DNA of 64,000 nt from NCBI RefSeq assembly GCF_000344805.1, contig NC_020453.1:4869001-4933000 (forward strand), read 5' to 3'. This stretch comes from Bradyrhizobium oligotrophicum S58 (GTDB taxonomy: Bacteria > Pseudomonadota > Alphaproteobacteria > Rhizobiales > Xanthobacteraceae). The notes beneath the pieces were generated by a model. The model saw only the letters and a program-made list of their open reading frames with translations. It was not told the DNA's origin and searched no databases. The position numbers and the translations under genes are program-made. This document shows, in pieces, positions 45,529 through 53,486 of the stretch (position 1 is its first letter; each line of letters starts with the position of its first letter).

Positions 45529-45861
45529 CTGGCACTCCCTCCCTGTTGGCGCCGCCCCTGCCTTTGCGCGGGTGACGGCGGTTGTTGGCCCGCAGCCCAT
45601 TGCGCCGTCACAACGACAGCGGGAGCCGCAAGCGTTTCCCCTTGGTCCCGGATCATCAGTCCGAGTTAAGTATTTTGTTTAGTAGATTGCCGACGACTAA
45701 ACATGTCAAGCGCATTTCCGCTATTATTGCTGCACACCATGTTTAGCGCCTGCGGTAACCGGTTCGTCTATCGGAGATTTTCGGGAAATGGCCGCGACAT
45801 AATTTTTCTTCGGCGGCATCGGCGCACGGCTGGGACCCAACCTTTGGATGCAATCGCACAG
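45529..45861. other. Intergenic region with the dha/ABC operon promoter
   Basis: This stretch of about 330 bases lies between the binding-protein gene and the phosphopantetheinyl transferase gene, both on the minus strand. It contains an AT-rich patch at 45666-45705 with an inverted repeat (listed separately). No gene is supported here. Confidence 0.5.
45676..45703. promoter_or_regulatory. Inverted repeat, candidate operator
   Basis: TGTTTAGT (45676-45683) and ACTAAACA (45696-45703) form an 8-bp inverted repeat with a 12-base spacer, about 150 bases upstream of the binding-protein start. A third half-site, TGTTTAG, occurs at 45740-45746. The layout fits a dimeric repressor controlling the ABC/dha operon; the binding protein is not identified. 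Confidence 0.55.
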
Positions 45862-46521
45862 TCAGCCTCGCACGAACTCGACGCCGCAGCCGACACGGTC
45901 GGTATCAACAACAAACCGCCCCGACAGGCGGGCGACGGCGGCCGGCCAGCCCGCCTTGAGAACGCGCGCTTCGAAGCTACCAGACGCCCATTCGATCGAA
46001 AGCTCGACATCCTGGAAATCGAGGAAGCCGCGCGTGGTCGGATACTGACATTTGTAGTAGGCTTCCTTGGCGCTGAAGATCAGGATCGGAAGCACAGCCT
46101 GAATGTCCCTGGGCTGGGCCCCGACCCATCGCCGCTCTGCCGGCGTGAGCACCAGATCCTGCATCGCGGGGTCGAGCTCGCGCAGATCTTCCACGTCCAG
46201 GCCGAGCGAAGCGACATCACGGCTGCGCGCCACGACGACGGCGCAATAATTGCTGCAATGTGAAATGCTCCCCGTATAGCCCGATGGCCAGACCGGCGCG
46301 CGATCCGGCGTCGGAACCAGCGGGATTGGCGGAGCCCCGAGCGCCGCCAGCGCCCGCCGCGCCAGGATCCTTGCGGTGGCGAACTCCGCCCGGCGCTTGG
46401 GCACGGCAGCCTGGATGAAGGCGCGCTCCTCCGGGAAAAGCTCGCCATCGGCTTGTGAGAGCGCAGCGGCCTCGACGCCGACCGGGCCGCGAAACAGATC
46501 TGCGATCGCAATCATCAACAA
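45862..46521 (-). CDS. 4'-phosphopantetheinyl transferase (Sfp/EntD type)
   Basis: This 219-residue enzyme moves phosphopantetheine from CoA to a carrier-protein serine. The family motifs are clear: the CoA-binding SGYTGSISHCSNY, the magnesium motif GLDVEDLRE and the catalytic FSAKEAYYKCQYP. The length is normal. No polyketide, nonribosomal peptide or siderophore genes are in the window, so its carrier protein is elsewhere. It stands alone, with an unremarkable 150-base gap to the sigma-factor gene. Confidence 0.9.
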   Translation of the reverse strand: MLMIAIADLFRGPVGVEAAALSQADGELFPEERAFIQAAVPKRRAEFATARILARRALAALGAPPIPLVPTPDRAPVWPSGYTGSISHCSNYCAVVVARSRDVASLGLDVEDLRELDPAMQDLVLTPAERRWVGAQPRDIQAVLPILIFSAKEAYYKCQYPTTRGFLDFQDVELSIEWASGSFEARVLKAGWPAAVARLSGRFVVDTDRVGCGVEFVRG

Positions 46522-46672
46522 CTCTGCACGCCATGGACCTCGACCGTGAGCGGCTTTGACGGGGTGTGGTCAGAGGCGCCTCTCAACACCAGCCTCCAAA
46601 CGCTGGTCAAGGTCCACAATCCTGATCCCGAATACGGCTCGATCCGCAACGCTGACTCCGGCATGATCACCA

Positions 46673-47593
46673 TCACGACCGATCCGGCGCGTCCGCTGCC
46701 AGCACCAGCTCCGCATCGGCGATGACGTAGCGGACATAGCGGTAGTCACGGATGAAGCTGATCTTGCCGTCGCGCCAAGTGAGCCACATGACGTAGCTTG
46801 GCCTTGCATCGCCGCGGTTCTCGAACACTGCAACGACCTCGCGGCCCTCGAGCCAGGCTGGCGTCAGCCAGACGCCGTCGAACTTGGCGTAGATGCCGAA
46901 GAACATCCCGACATCGACGGAGCCGACGCGGACCGGATGCGTGGACTGGTGCAGCCTGACATCATAGGCCAGCAGCGCGCGGAGGCCGTCCCAATCACGC
47001 CGGTTGAACAAGGCCACGTAGCGCGCCACCGCATCGGACGCCGGCCGCGAGGGGGCTTGCGCGTCGGCAACAGCGTTGATCGCGGCGAGACGCGCCCGCC
47101 CGCGGGCGAGATGGGCTTTCACCGAGTCCACGCTGAGATTGAGGAGGGCTGCAATGTCGGCCAGCGGCTCATCCAGAACATCCTTCAGGATCAGCACGCT
47201 GCGCTGGACGATCGAGAGCTCGGTGAAGCGCGAAACCGCCGTCCTGATCGCGTCCTGGCGCATCATCATCTCCAAGGCATCTGGCGTGGCGTCATCAGCG
47301 ACGTGGTTGGCGGTCTCCATCGGCTCGACGGTCCGGATCGCACGGCTGCGCAGCAGGTCCAGCGCCCGGTTATGCGCGACCCGGAACAGCCAGGCCCGCA
47401 AGGTCGTGACGTCGCGCATCTCATCGGCGGCGACGAGCGCTTTCGTCAAGGCGTCCTGCACGACGTCCTCGCCATCGATGACCGACCCCATCAGACGCGC
47501 GCAATAGCGATGCAGCTCGGGCCGCAACTGCTCGGCCAGCGCAACGAGCTCGGTCCTGCGCGCGCCGTCCGACGCATGTCCGCCGTCGCTCAA
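46673..47593 (-). CDS. ECF sigma factor with SnoaL-like C-terminal domain
   Basis: This 306-residue protein is best read from TTG at 47593, which overlaps the SDR stop (TTGA) and follows AAGGAG at good spacing; the longer frame runs through the SDR gene. Sigma region 2 is at about residues 22-80 (RYCARLMGSVIDGEDVVQDA, LRAWLFRVAHNRALDLLRSR), and region 4 at about 125-180 (LADIAALLNLSVDSVKAHLARGRARL). The last 115 residues are a SnoaL/NTF2-like fold (AVARYVALFNRRDWDGLRAL), as in sigma factors that need no anti-sigma protein and are tuned by their own C-terminus. No anti-sigma gene is adjacent. Confidence 0.88.
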   Translation of the reverse strand: MSDGGHASDGARRTELVALAEQLRPELHRYCARLMGSVIDGEDVVQDALTKALVAADEMRDVTTLRAWLFRVAHNRALDLLRSRAIRTVEPMETANHVADDATPDALEMMMRQDAIRTAVSRFTELSIVQRSVLILKDVLDEPLADIAALLNLSVDSVKAHLARGRARLAAINAVADAQAPSRPASDAVARYVALFNRRDWDGLRALLAYDVRLHQSTHPVRVGSVDVGMFFGIYAKFDGVWLTPAWLEGREVVAVFENRGDARPSYVMWLTWRDGKISFIRDYRYVRYVIADAELVLAADAPDRS

Positions 47594-48348
47594 GCTGTCG
47601 CTCCTTCCATGATGGTCACGCCGGCATCGCCGTTGAGGCCGAACACGACGCCATCGGCAAAGCGCGCATCCTCCAGCATCGAGACCACCCGATCGCCGAA
47701 CGCGCGCGGCGGCATCGGCGCGCCGAAGCGGGCGACGAAGGCTTCCGGCGTGATGCCCATCGAGCGCGCATACGCGCCCGCGGCCGTGTCCCCCACCCCG
47801 GTGCCAAGGATCATCATGCGCGGCACGATCGCCTGGAAGCGGATGCCGAGGTTTTTCTCCTGCGACACGCCGTTGGCATACTTCGCCATGAACCAGAGCA
47901 TGCGCTTGGCGCCGCCATAGCCGCCCGACATCTGCGAGCCGGTCACGGCCGCGCCGCTCGATCCGACCAGGACGCGGCTTCCCGGCTTGAGCGGGCGATT
48001 GAGCGCCGCCTGCAGCCAGTACAGGCCCGCCTTGACGTCCGTCTCCCAAGCCATCGAAAAATCCTTCCAGCTCAGTTGATCCAGCCGACCCATCGGCGGC
48101 GTCGCGCCGGCGTTCAGCACCAGGATGTCGGGGCTGAGGTCGCCGACGATGCGAAGCGCGGCGGCCTCGTCGGTGACGTCGGCCGCGATCGTGGCCACGG
48201 CGAGACGGGCGGCGACGGCCTCCAGCGCCGCAGCACCACGCGCAACCACGGTGACCCTGGCGCCGTGGTCGACGAGCGCCTCGACCAATCCCAGGCCGAG
48301 ACCGCGGCTTCCACCGGTGACGACGACGGTCTTGTCTTTCAGGCTCAT
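47590..48348 (-). CDS. SDR-family oxidoreductase
   Basis: This 252-residue short-chain dehydrogenase has the cofactor loop GGSRGLGLGL near residue 12 and LNAGATPP near residue 78. A serine (VGSSGAAVTGSQMSGGYGGAKRM) and the YGGAK tyrosine-lysine pair form the catalytic set. It precedes the ECF sigma gene with a TTGA overlap. SnoaL-type ECF sigma factors often sit next to an oxidoreductase that they control, and this pair fits that pattern. Confidence 0.9.
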   Translation of the reverse strand: MSLKDKTVVVTGGSRGLGLGLVEALVDHGARVTVVARGAAALEAVAARLAVATIAADVTDEAAALRIVGDLSPDILVLNAGATPPMGRLDQLSWKDFSMAWETDVKAGLYWLQAALNRPLKPGSRVLVGSSGAAVTGSQMSGGYGGAKRMLWFMAKYANGVSQEKNLGIRFQAIVPRMMILGTGVGDTAAGAYARSMGITPEAFVARFGAPMPPRAFGDRVVSMLEDARFADGVVFGLNGDAGVTIMEGATA

Positions 48349-48548
48349 GATGATGCTCCAATGTTCAGATGAAGTGAAGACGATTGGAGCCTCGGAAAAG
48401 AGTCGGGGCCGTCGGCCGATCGACGGGATCGGCCAATCGACGCGGCCGCCCGCGCCAGGCGCAGCCCGACCGTGCAGGCCGCGCCCTTGCGCAACAGAAC
48501 GCCGCGACCGATGCTGCGCGCACGCTCGCCAATCACAGGAATCGCTTC

Positions 48549-49754
48549 ATGTCCGTCGACACCACCGCCGCTACCGATCGCCTCATGCGTTTTCTCGCCG
48601 TCCAGGGCGTGACCGGACAGGAGAAGGCGATCGGGCGCGAGATCATGGCGGCGTTGAAGCAGGCTGGCGTGCCAGCCAAGGCGATGCGGTTCGACGATGC
48701 CAATACGCGCATTGCGCTGCCGACCGAGACGGGCAACCTGATCGTCGAGCTGCCCGGCCGCGGCACGATGCAGAACCAGCCGCGGCTGATGTTCATGACC
48801 CACATGGACACCGTGCCGCTGTGCGCCGGCGCGCAGCCGAAGATCGCCGGGCGGAAGATCGTCAACCAGGCCAAGACCGCGCTCGGCGGCGACAACCGCT
48901 GCGGCTGCGGCATCCTCGTGACGCTCGCGGCCGAGCTTATCAGGCAAAAGCTCGATCATCCGCCGATCACGCTGCTGTTCTGCGTGCGCGAGGAGAGCGG
49001 GCTGCACGGCGCCCGCCATGTCGATCTCGACGCGCTGGGCGCGCCCGCGATGGCGTTCAATTTCGACGGCAGCTCCGCCTCGTCGGTCACCATCGCCGCG
49101 GTCGGCGCCGACAAATGGGAGGTCGAGATTTTTGGCCGCGCCTCGCATGCCGGCGTAGCACCTGAGCGCGGCATCAGCGCCACCATGATCCTGGCGCTCG
49201 CGCTGGCCGAGGTCGGGGCCGGCGGATGGTTCGGCAAGGTGGTGAAGGGCAAGGGCAAAGACGCCAGGCTCGGCACCAGCAATGTCGGCCCGGTCACCGG
49301 CGGTGAGGGTCGTCCCGCGGGCGATGCCACCAACGTCGTCACCGACTACGTCCATGTCGGCGGCGAGTGCCGCAGCCACGACGCCAAGTTCGTTCGCGAG
49401 ATCAGCAACGCCTACAAGGCCGCGTTCGAGAAGGCCGCGAGGCAGGTCACCAACAGTGACGGCAAGTCCGGCCGCGTCAAGTTCAAGGCGGTGACGGAGT
49501 TTCCGCCGTTCCGGATCAAGGAGACCCTGCCCGTCGTCAAGCGCGCCACCGCCGCCATCGCCGACATCGGCGCCACGCCGACCTTGCGCGCCGGCAATGG
49601 CGGCCTCGACGCCAACTGGATGGTCCGCCACGGCATCCCCACCGTCACTTTCGGCACCGGCCAGAACGAGCCGCACACGATCGACGAGTGGATCAACCGC
49701 GACGAATACGACCGCGCCTGCACGCTGGCCCTGCGGCTGGCCACGATGGGGTGA
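48549..49754 (+). CDS. M20 peptidase, tripeptidase (PepT)-like
   Basis: This 401-residue hydrolase starts at ATG before SVDTTAATDRLMRF. It has the di-zinc site motifs FMTHMDTVP, GGDNRCGCGI and CVREESGLHGARH, with both catalytic glutamates, and a closing histidine in NEPHTIDEWI. The GGDNRCG variant marks the PepT-like branch of M20. It is divergent from the SDR/sigma pair, with about 200 bases between. Confidence 0.88.
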   Translation: MSVDTTAATDRLMRFLAVQGVTGQEKAIGREIMAALKQAGVPAKAMRFDDANTRIALPTETGNLIVELPGRGTMQNQPRLMFMTHMDTVPLCAGAQPKIAGRKIVNQAKTALGGDNRCGCGILVTLAAELIRQKLDHPPITLLFCVREESGLHGARHVDLDALGAPAMAFNFDGSSASSVTIAAVGADKWEVEIFGRASHAGVAPERGISATMILALALAEVGAGGWFGKVVKGKGKDARLGTSNVGPVTGGEGRPAGDATNVVTDYVHVGGECRSHDAKFVREISNAYKAAFEKAARQVTNSDGKSGRVKFKAVTEFPPFRIKETLPVVKRATAAIADIGATPTLRAGNGGLDANWMVRHGIPTVTFGTGQNEPHTIDEWINRDEYDRACTLALRLATMG

Positions 49755-49909
49755 CACGGCGCCGATGCGACGAGATGGCGCAATGCCCGCGCGGGACATC
49801 GTCACGACGCCCCCCTCTTCGAACGATCGAACCGCAGACGAGGCTGAGCGATCTCGCGGCGGCCTGCGCCCGAGTTTTGCATCGCGTTGACCTCTCCTTC
49901 GAAGAAGAG

Positions 49910-50011
49910 GCGCAGGGAAGACCGGGTATCGACTGATACCCGCGGTCCGCGTGCAACAAAAAGCACGCGGCAGAACCACAGGTTCAGCCCAATATCCGGC
50001 CTTCCCTGCGC
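49910..50011. repeat. Cloverleaf-like folded intergenic element
   Basis: An outer perfect 11-bp stem joins GCGCAGGGAAG (49910-49920) to CTTCCCTGCGC (50001-50011). Inside are three hairpins in a row: GGGTATC-4-GATACCC (49924-49941), CCGCGTGC-8-GCACGCGG (49947-49970) and GAACC-3-GGTTC (49973-49985). The whole can fold as a four-way junction in RNA or extruded DNA. It is either a dispersed intergenic repeat or a structured transcript. Confidence 0.7.
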
Positions 50012-50312
50012 GACGGTTTGCGGGTTATAGGCGCTCTCCCCGGGGATCGGCTGTCTTGCCCCCGTCGCCAGCGGATCATCATCACCACCGGCTTGGCATC
50101 AGCACCGCGATGCCAGGACCACACCATTTCGCCGTCGCATCGCTCCGTTCGTCGGCCCGGCTGTGACACCAGGCTGCAGAGCAACGCGCCCATCGCCTCC
50201 CCAGCTCGACGCTCGTGACGATCGCGAAACGTCCCTCTTCAGCGAGCCGGGATGCGCGAGAATGTGGAGGTGATTTGCCCGACGTGGCAAGTGATTAGTT
50301 TGCGGCAAACTG

Positions 50313-50363
50313 GCACGACGGGCAGTTGGCGCATGCGGGGCATGCGAGGATTGCCCGTCGTGC
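50313..50363. repeat. Nested inverted repeat
   Basis: GCACGACGGGCA (50313-50324) pairs perfectly with TGCCCGTCGTGC (50352-50363), a 12-bp stem. The enclosed 27 bases contain a second hairpin, GCATGC-GGG-GCATGC (50331-50345). There is no T run, so it is more likely a repeat or RNA structure than a terminator. Confidence 0.65.
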
Positions 50364-50772
50364 AGATGGGGTGACGCGAGCTCATCGGATCACAGCAGCC
50401 AGTCCCATCGACATCCTTCAAACGTCTTCAGCCCATAAAATGCACCGTGATGAGTTAACTCCGGCGCCGGGTGACCAAGTCCGCAAAGCAGGCGTCATTC
50501 CCCTCCTCCGCACGCCCAGCGCCCCCCTGTTCCAATGGCATGGAAGTTTGGACAGCGCCGGAACTCCAAAGCGGACCAGCGGTTCTAGTGCGGTGGACCT
50601 GATATTCGCTTCGGGATGGCCGCTGGCTCCCCCGAGCGCGGTCAGGTTCGAGAACGCAATTGATCATCCGTTTGCCGGTCGTCGTCGGCTCTGACGTTCG
50701 TAAGCAGTTCTCGGCACAGCCGGACACCTTAAGACATCCGCCGATCACGGCGCAACTCACTGGAGGCCTGAC

Positions 50773-51150
50773 ATGTCGACCAAGAAAGCTCTGATCGGCC
50801 GCACGGCCGTTATCGCTTCATTGACCGCACTCGCGATCGGCGCCTTGACGCCCACCAGTGCCGACGCTCGAAATGCGCGCTGGCACGGGGGCGGCGGCGC
50901 TGCGGTCGGCGCGGCGCTGGCGGCGGGTGCCATCGGCACCGGTCTTGCGATCGCCGCAAGCCGCGACGCCTATGACTATTATGATGGCCCGGTCTATGGC
51001 GGCCCGGCGTATTACGCGGCGCCGTCCTACTACGGACCGAATCCGAACGCCTATGGCTACTACCGCAAAGGCGAATACCCCTATCAGATCTATGGCGGCG
51101 ACAGCCCGAACGCAGTCTGCGCGCAAGGGACGACCTGGAATTGCCGCTGA
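50773..51150 (+). CDS. Small secreted Gly/Tyr-rich protein
   Basis: This 125-residue protein follows GGAGG at ideal spacing. A Sec signal (TAVIASLTALAIGALTPTSA) ends near residue 33. A short glycine-zipper-like hydrophobic helix (GAALAAGAIGTGLAIAA) comes next, and then a tyrosine-rich tail (YDYYDGPVYGGPAYYAAPSYY) ending in two cysteines (VCAQG and WNCR) that could form a disulfide. Proteins of this design are common in Bradyrhizobium envelopes, but their function is unknown. Confidence 0.75.
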   Translation: MSTKKALIGRTAVIASLTALAIGALTPTSADARNARWHGGGGAAVGAALAAGAIGTGLAIAASRDAYDYYDGPVYGGPAYYAAPSYYGPNPNAYGYYRKGEYPYQIYGGDSPNAVCAQGTTWNCR

Positions 51151-51581
51151 GGCCGCTTCTGATTGAAACCTCGGCGCGAGACCGGGCGAGTTTTCGTAAC
51201 GCTCGCCCGGCGCCATGACCCAAGCGCCAGTGACCAGTCCCACGGCCCGCCATGAGCGCGCCATGGGACCGGTCAATCGCGGCTGGCCGATATCCGTCTC
51301 TCTCACACCGTCATGCGGGCTCGTCCCTCCTGCGCGACCGAAAGCCGTTCGGCGCGGCGAAGGGCCGGCCATCTACGTCGTCGAACTGGAACGACATGGT
51401 GCCCGGGCCTCCGTACGTCCATTTGGCGGAGGCAATCTCGGATGCATCGATAGCCTCTTGCGCTATCGACTGATCGTGCCCCTGGCGGTGGAGGCTATCC
51501 TGTCGGCTTTAGACAGAGGCGATGAGCCTTACCGGGACCGAGTTTCCGCACCTGGCGCGTGACGACGCAAGGGAAGCGACG
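51151..51581. other. Intergenic region, no gene seen
   Basis: These 430 bases hold an open frame of about 115 codons at 51215 that lacks a ribosome site and has an irregular composition, so I do not call it. The promoter of the downstream gene is expected near its right end. Confidence 0.45.
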
Positions 51582-51962
51582 ATGAGAAAGCCGAACGTGC
51601 TTGCAATTGGCCTCGATCCGCGCTTCGCCGATTACAGCGCAATGCCCCAGCTCACCGCCGAACTCGTGCGCGCCTACATCGAGGCGGAAATCAACCGTCT
51701 GCGCGACGCCGGGTTCGAGGTCGACACCTGCCTGCTTACCCCTGACGCGACGGCCGAATCAGATGTCGAGGCGGCCTTGCGGAGCAAGAGCTTCGCGTGC
51801 GTCGTGATCGGGGCGGGGCTGCGCGAACCGTCCGAGCACCTCCTGCTGTTCGAAAAGGTCCTCAATCTCGCGCATCGACTTGCGCCAGACGCATGCATTG
51901 CCTTCAACTCCACGCCCGCGGACACGGCAGAGGCTGTCCAGCGATGGATCGTTTCCCGCTGA
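51582..51962 (+). CDS. Conserved-looking protein of unknown function
   Basis: This 126-residue protein is read from the ATG after CAAGGGAAG, not from an upstream in-frame start. It begins like a Rossmann-type fold (NVLAIGLDPRFADYS), followed by an amphipathic helix and a strand-helix pattern (FACVVIGAGLREPSEHLLLFEKV). No catalytic motif is evident. It might be a receiver-like or flavodoxin-like domain protein, but it lacks the phospho-acceptor arrangement of response regulators. Confidence 0.65.
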   Translation: MRKPNVLAIGLDPRFADYSAMPQLTAELVRAYIEAEINRLRDAGFEVDTCLLTPDATAESDVEAALRSKSFACVVIGAGLREPSEHLLLFEKVLNLAHRLAPDACIAFNSTPADTAEAVQRWIVSR

Positions 51963-52181
51963 CGACAGCCTGGAGCGTGGGTTCGGCTGCGTCTATCGGT
52001 CGACCGTCCGTATCTTGGCCTCAATCGCCGCGACGCATTGCCGGCGCCAGCGCTCGGTGAACCCGAACGAGAAGATCAGGCTGAAGCTGATGTAGCGACT
52101 AGAGCAGCGGTCGAAGACCCCTTTCACGAGCGAGGATCGTAGATGTCGGCCATGCCGGTTGCCTGCCCCGCTTCGTCGCCC

Positions 52182-52613
52182 TTACCGATTGCAGCGCCGA
52201 ACGAACGTGACATCCCTCGGATACAAATAAGTGTAGGGATCGACATGCTCGAGCGCATGGTGTCGGATCACCCAGTCGCGCACCTCGGGCGCATAGGCCT
52301 GCATCATCAGCTGGGTGAGCGGATAGCTGAAGCTGCGATCGCTGTGATGGGCGGCGTGAAACATGAAGTAGCCGCCAGGAGCGATGCAGATCTTGCTGAG
52401 GGGAACGACGCCCAGGACCGTCGTGCAGGCCGACTTGCACTGGCCATCGATCACCACGCGATCGTATTCCTGGTTGACGCGGGTGTACTGATAGATGTGC
52501 GCCGCGACGTTGCCGCCGGGACCGTGCAGATAATACACCTTCTCTGCATGGGCCGCGCTCGCCGCTGCCAGCAGGACGATCGCCACGCCGGCCGCCGTTC
52601 GCATCCAACCCAT
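52182..52613 (-). CDS. Secreted protein with ClpP-like segment
   Basis: This 143-residue protein starts at the ATG preceded by GGAGGCATTTC. The signal peptide (MRTAAGVAIVLLAAASAAHA) is clear. The mature region has VVIDGQCKSACTTVLGVVPL followed by GGYFMFHAAH, a pattern typical of periplasmic proteins with a ClpP/crotonase-like fold (GxCxSACT near the oxyanion region, FHxA later). It is much shorter than those proteases usually are, so it may be a compact or degenerate relative. Residues CKSAC and the C-terminal CNR could bridge. Confidence 0.65.
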   Translation of the reverse strand: MGWMRTAAGVAIVLLAAASAAHAEKVYYLHGPGGNVAAHIYQYTRVNQEYDRVVIDGQCKSACTTVLGVVPLSKICIAPGGYFMFHAAHHSDRSFSYPLTQLMMQAYAPEVRDWVIRHHALEHVDPYTYLYPRDVTFVRRCNR

Positions 52614-52901
52614 GAAATGCCTCCCCCCAGTGCGTCGGCCAGCCCGATTTGATCGACGACCGCGCCAAAGCATATCCCTGAAACGCCGGTCGCTGATATG
52701 ATCATGTCCCCGATCGAGGCGACAGTCCGGTAGGCCCGCATGAGCGCAGCGACATGCGGCAGCCGGTCTCTCCCTGGGGGGGCGCTTCCGCTGACGCCCA
52801 TGGGCCCCGGCGGGCGCCGCCCGGGCTACGCCTGTCGAACACGACGCGCATCCGATCGCGACCGTCCCGAAACGTGCTCCGACGTCCTTTCAACCCCGCG
52901 C

Positions 52902-53357
52902 CTACGCCGCATCCGGCGGGATGACGCCCTTCGAGAAGATGAAGCAGCCGTAGAACCGGCGCTCGCCGGTCGCGATCACGCAATAGGCTGACTTGGCCAT
53001 CTCGTAGAACGCGTAGCGCTCGACACCGACCAGCGGCCAGGACTTGCCTTCGGCCCGGTCGATCACCGCCTGGACCTCCTGCTGCACCGGCGTCACCTCC
53101 TCCGGTTGGCCGACGACCTCCATGCGGACGGCGGCATCATCGACGAACGTGTCGAGCGGCAGCACCGACAGCACCGCCTGGATGGCCCTGGCGGCACCGA
53201 TATTGTCGATGCGCAGCAGCTCGCCGAACACGGTCTGCCGCGCAATCGCATCGGCCGGAAAATTGGTGTCGCAGATCACCAGGCGGTCACCATGCCCCAT
53301 CGACCGGAGCGCATAGAGCACATCGGCATTGAGCAATGGGTCGATCCCCTTGAGCAT
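52902..53357 (-). CDS. RbsD/FucU-family sugar mutarotase
   Basis: This 151-residue protein is read from the ATG preceded by GAGGGAGGGG. It matches RbsD/FucU: MLKGIDPLLNADVLYALRSMGHGDRLVICDTNFPA at the start has the catalytic His in GHGD, and the C-terminus has GERRFYGCFIFSKG. These decameric enzymes interconvert alpha and beta anomers of L-fucose or ribose. No sugar operon is adjacent, so the substrate is unknown. Confidence 0.9.
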   Translation of the reverse strand: MLKGIDPLLNADVLYALRSMGHGDRLVICDTNFPADAIARQTVFGELLRIDNIGAARAIQAVLSVLPLDTFVDDAAVRMEVVGQPEEVTPVQQEVQAVIDRAEGKSWPLVGVERYAFYEMAKSAYCVIATGERRFYGCFIFSKGVIPPDAA

Positions 53358-53486
53358 GGCCCCCTCCCTCGTTTGCATCCGCCATCAGGATTGGGGACGG
53401 CGGTCGAGGTTGATCTCTACGGCCTCGACCAGGGCGAACGCAATCCCGAGTCTCGACGCCGGAACAAACCTCGGACATCCCGCCTG

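Larger units (their letters stand above)
49755..50772. other. 1-kb intergenic region with folded repeats
   Basis: No coding frame here has a ribosome site or convincing composition. The region contains two elaborate inverted-repeat structures (listed separately at 49910 and 50313) and the promoter side of the small secreted protein gene at 50773. Sequence of this style recurs between genes in Bradyrhizobium, as far as I recall. Confidence 0.6.

Noticed and set aside
46546..46725. Open frame of 59 codons starting with GTG, with rather natural-looking codon use
   Set aside because: It has no ribosome binding site, overlaps the end of the sigma-factor gene on the other strand and matches no family I know. 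It could be a remnant.
50313..50363. Possible CRISPR repeat or terminator
   Set aside because: There is only one copy, no regularly spaced repeats and no T run; a nested palindrome fits better.
50326..50694. Open frame of 122 codons in the 1-kb gap
   Set aside because: It begins inside the nested palindrome, lacks a ribosome site and has low-complexity composition with no recognisable motif.
51215..51562. Open frame of 115 codons upstream of the unknown gene at 51582
   Set aside because: It has no ribosome site and an uneven composition, and in high-GC DNA a frame of this length is expected by chance.
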